DNA from: Shewanella sp.
Lineage (GTDB): Bacteria; Pseudomonadota; Gammaproteobacteria; Enterobacterales; Shewanellaceae
Direction: 5' to 3'
NCBI GenBank assembly: GCA_004195335.1
Contig: SDWK01000488.1
Coordinates: 1 to 12,224 of the forward strand
DNA: 12,224 nucleotides
Within the stretch, counting starts at the first letter, position 1; each line of letters begins with the position of its first letter. The translations under genes were made by a program, and so were the position numbers. The notes under the pieces are model-generated. The model saw only the letters and a program-made list of their open reading frames with translations, searched no databases and was not told where the DNA came from. This document shows positions 7,273 to 12,224 of this stretch, in pieces.

Positions 7273-8058
7273 ATGCGACCATTCTTAAAAAACAGAGAGT
7301 GGTATATTCCTCAAGGAGTGAGGATCGCTTTTACTACACGTCGAGAGGGCGTAAGTGAATTCCCGTACAACAGCCTTAATTTAGGGCTACATGTTGGGGA
7401 TAGCGAAGAAAAAGTACAGATAAACAGAGCGCTCATTCATGAGCGCTTTGATCTTCCAGATTTTCCTGCTTGGTTAGAGCAAACTCATAGTACTAGAGTC
7501 ATCGAAGCTGACAATCAAACGGTGCATCATGCAGACGGTAGCTATTCTGAACGCTCTAAACAGGTATGCGTCGTGATGACCGCTGATTGTTTGCCAGTGT
7601 TACTCTGTGACAGAAATGGCTCTGAAATTGCTGCGGTTCATGCCGGCTGGAAAGGACTATGTGACGGAATTATTGAGGTGGCACTCGATAAGTTTAAGTC
7701 TAATAAAGCACACCTTATCGCTTATCTTGGGCCTGCAATTGGTGCCGATGTCTTCGAGGTTGGTGAAGAGGTTAGGGATATGTTTATCTCTAAGCAGCCA
7801 GAGAGCAGTGTTTTCTTTGTTAAGAAAGATCTTTCAGCTCAGCAATCAGCTTCTGGTTATGAAGGTGAAAACGTTATTTCTAGCAATCAAAAATATCTTG
7901 CTGATCTACAAGGGCTCGCACGATTCCGACTTAATTTAGCTGGCGTCACCGAGGTTTATCAAGCTGACATTTGTACCTTTAAAAACCCTGATGATTACTT
8001 CTCATATCGCAGAGATAAAGTCACAGGTCGTATGGCTTCACTTATTTGGCTGTTATAG
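7273..8058 (+). CDS. pgeF: Peptidoglycan editing factor PgeF (YfiH; DUF152/polyphenol oxidase-like family)
   Basis: A 261-residue cytoplasmic protein of the YfiH/DUF152 (laccase-like) family. E. coli PgeF removes or prevents misincorporation of L-Ser in place of L-Ala in muropeptide precursors; related proteins have been reported as copper oxidases or purine nucleoside phosphorylases. Signatures are SLNLGLHVGD (34-43), LEQTHS with His72, MTADCLPVL with Cys106, AVHAGWKGL with His123, LGPAIG, and the C-terminal SYRRDKVTGRMASLIWL. His72, Cys106 and His123 match the family metal site. It is longer than the 243-residue E. coli protein, with the extra residues mainly near 180-205. Start ATG 7273 is 3 bases after the rluD stop and has no ribosome binding site of its own, which suggests translational coupling. 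Family is certain; the peptidoglycan role is inferred from orthology. Confidence 0.93.
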   Translation: MRPFLKNREWYIPQGVRIAFTTRREGVSEFPYNSLNLGLHVGDSEEKVQINRALIHERFDLPDFPAWLEQTHSTRVIEADNQTVHHADGSYSERSKQVCVVMTADCLPVLLCDRNGSEIAAVHAGWKGLCDGIIEVALDKFKSNKAHLIAYLGPAIGADVFEVGEEVRDMFISKQPESSVFFVKKDLSAQQSASGYEGENVISSNQKYLADLQGLARFRLNLAGVTEVYQADICTFKNPDDYFSYRRDKVTGRMASLIWLL

Positions 8059-8091
8059 AGCTAATATTTGTAGGTAAATAGGTGGTCAGCT

Positions 8092-8120
8092 CTTGAAAAA
8101 TGACCAAAAGCTCCCCATAT
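8092..8120 (+). promoter_or_regulatory. Sigma-32 heat-shock promoter of clpB
   Basis: CTTGAAA (8092-8098), a 14-base spacer, CCCCATAT (8113-8120): a full match to the RpoH consensus CTTGAAA / CCCCATnT with accepted spacing. It lies in the gap between pgeF and clpB, so heat shock should raise clpB separately from rluD-pgeF. An inverted repeat GGTCA (8084-8088) / TGACC (8101-8105) brackets the -35. Confidence 0.93.
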
Positions 8121-8122
8121 TT

Positions 8123-8146
8123 TAACTATCGAAGGTAGTTATTTTT
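8123..8146 (+). terminator. Small terminator-like hairpin at the clpB transcription start
   Basis: TAACTATC (8123-8130), loop GAA, GGTAGTTA (8134-8141), then TTTTT (8142-8146). The stem is 8 pairs with one wobble and only two G:C pairs, so it is weak. A sigma-32 transcript should begin at about 8126-8128, inside the left arm. The complete hairpin would therefore exist mainly in transcripts reading through from rluD-pgeF. The structure is seen; an attenuating role is inference. Confidence 0.4.
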
Positions 8147-8161
8147 GCTTGTGGAGGCTGT

Positions 8162-10735
8162 ATGCGACTCGATCGTATGACCAATAAATTTCAGACTGCA
8201 ATTTCCGATGCTCAATCGCTGGCATTAGGACGTGATCATCAGTTTATTGAACCTATACATTTGATGATGGCGCTACTTAACCAAGATAATGGCTCGATTC
8301 ATCCTCTGCTTACTCAAGCTGGTATCCGAGTCAGTTCACTTCGATCGCAACTCAACCAAGAATTAGAGCGATTATCTAAAGTAGAAGGGACCGGTGGTGA
8401 TATTCAATTATCTCAGGCCTTAATTCGCCTCTTAAATCTTTGTGACAAATTAGCCCAGAAACGAAATGATAAGTACATTTCCAGTGAACTGTTTATTTTG
8501 GCGGCGCTCGAGGGAAATGACACTCTTTCGCAGAATTTAAAGAAATCCGGTGCGACCAAAGAGTTGCTAGAGCAGACGATAAAGCAAATTCGCGCAGGTA
8601 AAAATGTTGATGATCCCAATGCTGAAGACCAGCGTCAAGCATTGAAGAAATTTACTGTCGACTTAACTGAACGAGCAGAGCAGGGCAAACTCGATCCTGT
8701 TATTGGTCGTGATGATGAGATCCGTCGTACTATTCAGGTCCTACAACGTAGACGGAAAAATAACCCTGTTTTAATTGGTGAGCCCGGTGTGGGTAAGACA
8801 GCCATTGTTGAAGGGCTGGCACAGCGAATTATCAATGGTGAAGTGCCTGAAGGCATAAAGAACAAACGTGTTCTTTCATTAGACATGGGCTCATTAGTGG
8901 CGGGAGCAAAATATCGCGGTGAATTCGAAGAGCGGTTGAAAGCCGTTCTGAATGAACTTTCTCAAGAGGAAGGTCAGGTTATTCTATTTATCGATGAGCT
9001 GCATACTATGGTCGGTGCAGGGAAGGGCGATGGTGCTATGGACGCGGGGAACATGTTAAAACCCGCGTTAGCTCGTGGTGATTTGCACTGTGTCGGTGCG
9101 ACAACATTGGATGAATATCGTCAATATATCGAGAAAGATGCCGCATTAGAGAGGCGTTTTCAAAAGGTGTTAGTCGAGGAGCCTAATGTTGAAGATACGA
9201 TCGCGATATTACGTGGACTTAAAGAACGTTATGAATTACATCATCATGTTGAGATCACCGATCCCGCAATCGTTGCTGCTGCCACGATGTCACACCGATA
9301 TGTCTCTGACCGAAAGTTGCCGGATAAGGCGATAGATCTGATTGATGAGGCGGCTTCGAGTATACGAATACAAATTGATTCAAAGCCTGAACCTTTGGAT
9401 AAGCTAGAGCGCCGTTCGATACAGCTAAAGTTAGAGGAACAAGCGTTATCGAAAGAAACCGATGAAGCGAGTTTACGTCGTTTATATTCTTTACGTGAAG
9501 AGCTAAAAAGTGTCGATGAAAATGCTTCTGAGTTGAACGAAATTTGGCATACTGAAAAAGCATCCTTGGCTGGAACTCAACATATTAAAGCGGACCTTGA
9601 GCAAGCAAGGCTAGATCTCGAAGTCGCCCGCAGAGCAAGCGATCTGACTCGTATGTCAGAGCTTCAATACGGTCGGATACCTGAGCTGGAAAAACAGTTA
9701 GATTTGGCATCTCAAGCAGAGATGCAAGATATGACCTTACTAAGAAATAAAGTGACCGATGTTGAGATCGCCGAAGTCTTGTCAAAAGCAACCGGGATCC
9801 CAGTCTCAAAAATGTTAGAAGGTGAGAAAGAAAAACTGCTTCATATGGAAGAGGCACTTCATTCTCGAGTCATAGGACAGAATGAAGCCGTCGATGCGGT
9901 TTCTAATGCGATTCGACGCAGTCGTGCCGGGCTGTCGGATCCTGAACGTCCAATCGGTTCATTCCTATTCTTGGGTCCTACCGGGGTCGGCAAGACTGAA
10001 CTGTGTAAATCTTTGGCCAAGTTTTTATTTGATACTGAATCTGCATTGGTTCGTATCGATATGTCTGAATTTATGGAGAAGCATTCAGTTGCGCGATTGT
10101 TGGGGGCTCCTCCGGGATATGTTGGCTATGAAGAGGGAGGCTATTTAACTGAAGCGGTAAGAAGAAAACCTTATTCTGTAATTCTGCTCGATGAGGTAGA
10201 GAAAGCACATCCTGATGTGTTCAATGTTTTACTTCAAGTGTTGGATGATGGTCGCTTAACGGATGGTCAAGGTAGAACGGTAGATTTTAGAAATACCGTG
10301 GTCATTATGACGTCTAATCTTGGCTCTGATATCATTCAAGATAGATTTACAGAGCTCTCCTATGGCGAAATGAAGTCAGAGGTGATGAACGTGGTAGTTC
10401 ATAGCTTCAGACCGGAGTTTCTTAACCGAATCGATGAGACTGTGGTCTTCCATCCTCTCGATGAGAAGCATATTAAACATATTGCGGGTATTCAGGTCGA
10501 CTTATTGAGACAACGTCTTGCGGAGAAAGAATTCGAGCTAATATTGAGTGATGAGGCCTTAGCGTTTATTGCACGAGCTGGGTTTAATCCTATTTATGGT
10601 GCGAGACCATTGAAAAGAGCCTTACAGCAGGAGGTTGAAAACCCGTTAGCTCAAAAAATATTGAGTGGTTCTCTGATCCCTGGAAAGCCAATTAAAGTTG
10701 TGTGCGCAGGTTCAGAGCTGGCGTTCGAGCAATAA
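8162..10735 (+). CDS. clpB: ATP-dependent protein disaggregase ClpB
   Basis: A hexameric Hsp100 AAA+ chaperone that threads aggregated proteins through its pore together with DnaK/DnaJ/GrpE. It has 857 residues, as in E. coli, with motifs at the same numbers. The N domain is at about 1-145. NBD1 has Walker A GEPGVGKT (206-213, Lys212), Walker B FIDE with Glu279, pore Tyr251 and arginine fingers in ALERRF (about 328-333). The coiled-coil middle domain is at about 405-525. NBD2 has Walker A GPTGVGKT (605-612, Lys611), Walker B LLDE with Glu678, and the pore loop GYVG with Tyr653. Start ATG 8162 fits the N-terminus [16 protein letters not shown] lies only 4 bases upstream. Two oddities: codon 149, the GTG internal start of the short form in E. 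coli, is GTT here, and Trp543 of E. coli is Ala in SKATGIPV. Transcription is from a sigma-32 promoter and ends at a strong terminator. Confidence 0.98.
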   Translation: MRLDRMTNKFQTAISDAQSLALGRDHQFIEPIHLMMALLNQDNGSIHPLLTQAGIRVSSLRSQLNQELERLSKVEGTGGDIQLSQALIRLLNLCDKLAQKRNDKYISSELFILAALEGNDTLSQNLKKSGATKELLEQTIKQIRAGKNVDDPNAEDQRQALKKFTVDLTERAEQGKLDPVIGRDDEIRRTIQVLQRRRKNNPVLIGEPGVGKTAIVEGLAQRIINGEVPEGIKNKRVLSLDMGSLVAGAKYRGEFEERLKAVLNELSQEEGQVILFIDELHTMVGAGKGDGAMDAGNMLKPALARGDLHCVGATTLDEYRQYIEKDAALERRFQKVLVEEPNVEDTIAILRGLKERYELHHHVEITDPAIVAAATMSHRYVSDRKLPDKAIDLIDEAASSIRIQIDSKPEPLDKLERRSIQLKLEEQALSKETDEASLRRLYSLREELKSVDENASELNEIWHTEKASLAGTQHIKADLEQARLDLEVARRASDLTRMSELQYGRIPELEKQLDLASQAEMQDMTLLRNKVTDVEIAEVLSKATGIPVSKMLEGEKEKLLHMEEALHSRVIGQNEAVDAVSNAIRRSRAGLSDPERPIGSFLFLGPTGVGKTELCKSLAKFLFDTESALVRIDMSEFMEKHSVARLLGAPPGYVGYEEGGYLTEAVRRKPYSVILLDEVEKAHPDVFNVLLQVLDDGRLTDGQGRTVDFRNTVVIMTSNLGSDIIQDRFTELSYGEMKSEVMNVVVHSFRPEFLNRIDETVVFHPLDEKHIKHIAGIQVDLLRQRLAEKEFELILSDEALAFIARAGFNPIYGARPLKRALQQEVENPLAQKILSGSLIPGKPIKVVCAGSELAFEQ

Positions 10736-10816
10736 CGACTAAAGTTTGGAGCTAATTTTCGATGTCATTAATCTGATAGATTGACGGGTTTATCTATACA
10801 CAAGCTGGCTTGAATG

Positions 10817-10847
10817 AAAAACAGACTCTTATGAGTCTGTTTTTTTT
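10817..10847 (+). terminator. Intrinsic terminator of clpB, possibly shared with the convergent gene
   Basis: AAAAACAGACTC (10817-10828), loop TTAT, GAGTCTGTTTTT (10833-10844), within a run of eight T (10840-10847). This is a perfect 12-pair stem. The A run on the left gives a shorter T tract on the minus strand, so it may also stop transcripts of the convergent DUF4124 gene, whose stop is at 10899. Confidence 0.93.
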
Positions 10848-10898
10848 ATAGGTTTAATGATGGTTCTAGTGTGCTGAATCGCGTCAATATCGAACTGG

Positions 10899-11336
10899 TT
10901 ATTTTTTACAGAACAATTTAATTCGCTCTTCCTGAACTTTAATTTTAGCCTGACGGTCTTCCTCTTTCATTGCCACCACTTCCCCTGTTGTTTCATCTTT
11001 ACTTCTGAATCTGGAGTGGGTCGTAAGGACTTTTAAATTATGTTGCGCATTTTCACAGATATCAGCTGCCTGCTCTTTATTATGCTCTTTTATCCTTGCC
11101 GCGTTCTTTTCTTCTTTACTCGGCTCGGGAGCTGCGGGTCTGGCTTTTGGTGCGGTGAAACCTATGGGCTGCTGTTCAATATCTTCGCTGTAGATTTTGT
11201 CTGTTGAGGTATTTTCCGGTACCTGCTGGCTATAATGAGTTACGCCGTCTTTATCTACCCACTTATAGATCACAGTTGCGGATGCCGATCCTATTGATGC
11301 TAAGATCAATATGAGTACTAATGATTTTGTGAACAT
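10899..11336 (-). CDS. Secreted DUF4124-domain protein
   Basis: A 145-residue small exported protein of unknown function. Residues 1-20 form a Sec signal peptide (MFTKSL, hydrophobic core, likely cleavage after ASA). The mature protein opens with VIYKWVDKDGVTHYSQQVP (22-40), the hallmark of DUF4124: a short beta-rich segment common at the N-terminus of proteobacterial periplasmic proteins. A Pro/Ala-rich linker (about 57-73) and a charged, helix-prone C-terminal part (about 74-145) follow. Two cysteines in the mature protein (94 and 143) could form a disulfide. ATG at 11336 is chosen because GGAAGG sits just before it; a TTG four codons upstream overlaps that site and is unlikely. It converges on clpB and is divergent from pssA. 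Neither neighbour suggests a role. Confidence 0.85.
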   Translation of the reverse strand: MFTKSLVLILILASIGSASATVIYKWVDKDGVTHYSQQVPENTSTDKIYSEDIEQQPIGFTAPKARPAAPEPSKEEKNAARIKEHNKEQAADICENAQHNLKVLTTHSRFRSKDETTGEVVAMKEEDRQAKIKVQEERIKLFCKK

Positions 11337-11381
11337 AATTCCTTCCAATTTGAACTGAATCTTATCTATATTTCGTAGTTA

Positions 11382-11387
11382 ATTATA
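11382..11387 (-). promoter_or_regulatory. Candidate -10 element for the DUF4124 gene
   Basis: A perfect TATAAT on the minus strand about 45 bases before the ATG at 11336. The -35 is poor (TTAACC at 18-base spacing), so an activator may be needed or the match may be chance in AT-rich DNA. Confidence 0.4.
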
Positions 11388-11464
11388 TCCGGTATTAGCT
11401 ATATAGGTTAAAGCTGGAGTCAAAAATAGTTTACTAAACGATAAGGCCCTAGGTACCCAATCTA

Positions 11465-11490
11465 TGGTATCTTTTTTATACAAGATACTA
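11465..11490. repeat. Inverted repeat upstream of pssA
   Basis: GTATCTT (11467-11473) and AAGATAC (11482-11488) are perfect 7-base arms around an 8-base AT centre, extendable by two more pairs (one a wobble). The repeat ends 13 bases before the pssA ATG and contains TATACA (11477-11482), a possible -10. It could be an operator or a leader hairpin that limits pssA expression. No strong -35 was found. Confidence 0.45.
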
Positions 11491-11503
11491 GTGTTTTAAA
11501 ATT

Positions 11504-12224
11504 ATGCAAAACTTTGATAAAGAATCAGTTAAGAGAAAAGGCATCTATCTACTGCCAAACTTGTTTACTACCGCTGGGTTGTTTTCAGGATTTTACGCTG
11601 TAATTGCATCAATGAATGGACAGTTTGAGTCAGCAGCAATTGCTGTCTTCGTTGCCATGCTCTTTGATGGTCTGGATGGGCGAGTTGCCAGGATGACGAA
11701 TACCCAGAGTGATTTCGGAGCTGAGTATGACAGCATGGCAGATATGGTTTCTTTCGGTGTGGCCCCCGCTTTGATTGCTTATAATTGGGGGCTAGCAGAT
11801 TTGGGGAAAATTGGTTGGCTTGCAGCTTTTATCTATTGTGCAGGAGCGGCTCTTCGTTTGGCTAGATTTAACACTCAGGTTGGGGTCGAGGAGAAAAGAT
11901 ACTTTCAAGGTTTGGCAAGTCCGGCCGCAGCAGCCCTTATCGCCGGTAGTATCTGGTTTGGTGGTCAAAGCGGGATAAAAGGTTCAGATGTTAGCTGGCT
12001 GGTTGCCTTGGTCACGATTACTTCAGGCTTACTGATGGTCAGTAATTTTCGATATAACTCATTTAAAGATTTTGACTGGCGCGGTACTGTTGTGTATATG
12101 GTGTCTCTTATTGCTATGATGATCGGTGGTTCGCTGATCTTTCTCGGTCGAGACAGGGCGAAACCCATTCCATTTGGGCCTTACCTGGCAATTGCTGGTT
12201 GGATCGCGCTGCTCTGGGGCGAGC
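11504..12224 (+). CDS. pssA: CDP-diacylglycerol-serine O-phosphatidyltransferase (type II PssA), runs off the right edge; abnormal 3' part
   Basis: Makes phosphatidylserine from CDP-diacylglycerol and L-serine at the inner membrane, the first step to phosphatidylethanolamine. 240 codons lie in the window. The start MQNFDKESVKRKGIYLLPNL, several membrane helices (about 20-37, 42-56, 82-94, 102-119, 140-153, 163-180) and the complete CDP-alcohol phosphotransferase motif identify it. The motif is D55-x2-D58-G59-x2-A62-R63-x8-G72-x3-D76-x3-D80. This is the membrane CDP-alcohol type, unlike the phospholipase-D-type PssA of E. coli. Up to about residue 207 the sequence fits PssA (NFRYNSFKDFDWRG at 181-194). 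From about residue 208 on it reads GRDRAKPIPFGPYLAIAGW and similar, which belongs to prepilin peptidase. The original PssA tail (last two membrane helices) is therefore absent. ATG 11504 has no clear ribosome binding site. The PssA part is certain; the fused end is probably not native. Confidence 0.9.
   Translation, partial: MQNFDKESVKRKGIYLLPNLFTTAGLFSGFYAVIASMNGQFESAAIAVFVAMLFDGLDGRVARMTNTQSDFGAEYDSMADMVSFGVAPALIAYNWGLADLGKIGWLAAFIYCAGAALRLARFNTQVGVEEKRYFQGLASPAAAALIAGSIWFGGQSGIKGSDVSWLVALVTITSGLLMVSNFRYNSFKDFDWRGTVVYMVSLIAMMIGGSLIFLGRDRAKPIPFGPYLAIAGWIALLWGE
12131..12224 (+). other. PilD (prepilin peptidase) C-terminal fragment joined in frame to pssA
   Basis: Codons 210-240 of the pssA frame read SLIFLGRDRAKPIPFG followed by PYLAIAGWIALLWGE. 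The PIPFGPYLAIAGWIALLWG pattern is the last conserved block, a C-terminal membrane helix, of type IV prepilin leader peptidases (PilD/TapD). It is not known in PssA. The fragment lacks the catalytic aspartates of PilD, which lie further upstream in that protein. By count, 55 of these 94 bases are G or C, clearly above the AT-leaning surroundings. The junction lies somewhere between about 12086 and 12146. The likeliest cause is a chimeric read or misassembly at the contig end; a true gene fusion or rearrangement is less likely. Confidence 0.75.

Noticed and set aside
1..12224. CRISPR array, toxin-antitoxin pair, phage-defence system or insertion sequence
   Set aside because: No spaced direct repeats, small overlapping gene pairs, defence-gene motifs or transposase genes were found. 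The window is core housekeeping plus signalling genes.

Overview
The window reads as a chromosomal core segment of a marine-type gammaproteobacterium, most like Shewanella or a close relative in Alteromonadales. The evidence is the conserved order bamD / rluD-pgeF-clpB (also found in E. coli), a ClpB of exactly E. coli length (857 residues) with motifs at the same residue numbers, a type II membrane PssA of the Vibrio/Shewanella kind, and a signalling pair (chemoreceptor plus diguanylate cyclase) typical of the group. Base use is AT-leaning. No database search was possible; the genus is inferred.

Left part (1-4933): the first 19 bases are a Tn5/Nextera mosaic-end adapter, so the left edge is a library or contig edge. 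A short intergenic stretch with a long perfect palindrome follows. Next come an ornithine cyclodeaminase/mu-crystallin family gene (minus), a divergent chemoreceptor with a two-module helical sensor and a sigma-28-like promoter, and a CHASE4-HAMP-GGDEF diguanylate cyclase in the same direction.

Middle (5036-8058): tRNA-Phe(GAA) with its own promoter and a GC-rich discriminator; bamD (outer-membrane assembly lipoprotein, minus) ending at a strong hairpin terminator; and, divergently, rluD (23S rRNA pseudouridine synthase) closely followed by pgeF (peptidoglycan editing factor). Predicted bamD and rluD promoters overlap in the shared gap.

Right part (8092-12224): clpB has a near-consensus sigma-32 promoter, with a small terminator-like hairpin at the predicted start of transcription, and ends in a strong intrinsic terminator. 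A small secreted DUF4124 protein gene converges on it, and pssA (phosphatidylserine synthase) runs off the right edge. The last ~94 bases are not PssA-like. They are in frame but match the C-terminal end of a type IV prepilin peptidase (PilD), and they are GC-richer than their surroundings.

Most of the window is ordinary housekeeping DNA. I do not see a new multi-gene system. The points that most deserve a second look are the PssA-PilD junction (probably a chimeric contig end, given the adapter at the other end), the hairpin at the clpB heat-shock start, loss of the ClpB internal GTG start, and a degenerate inhibitory site in the cyclase.
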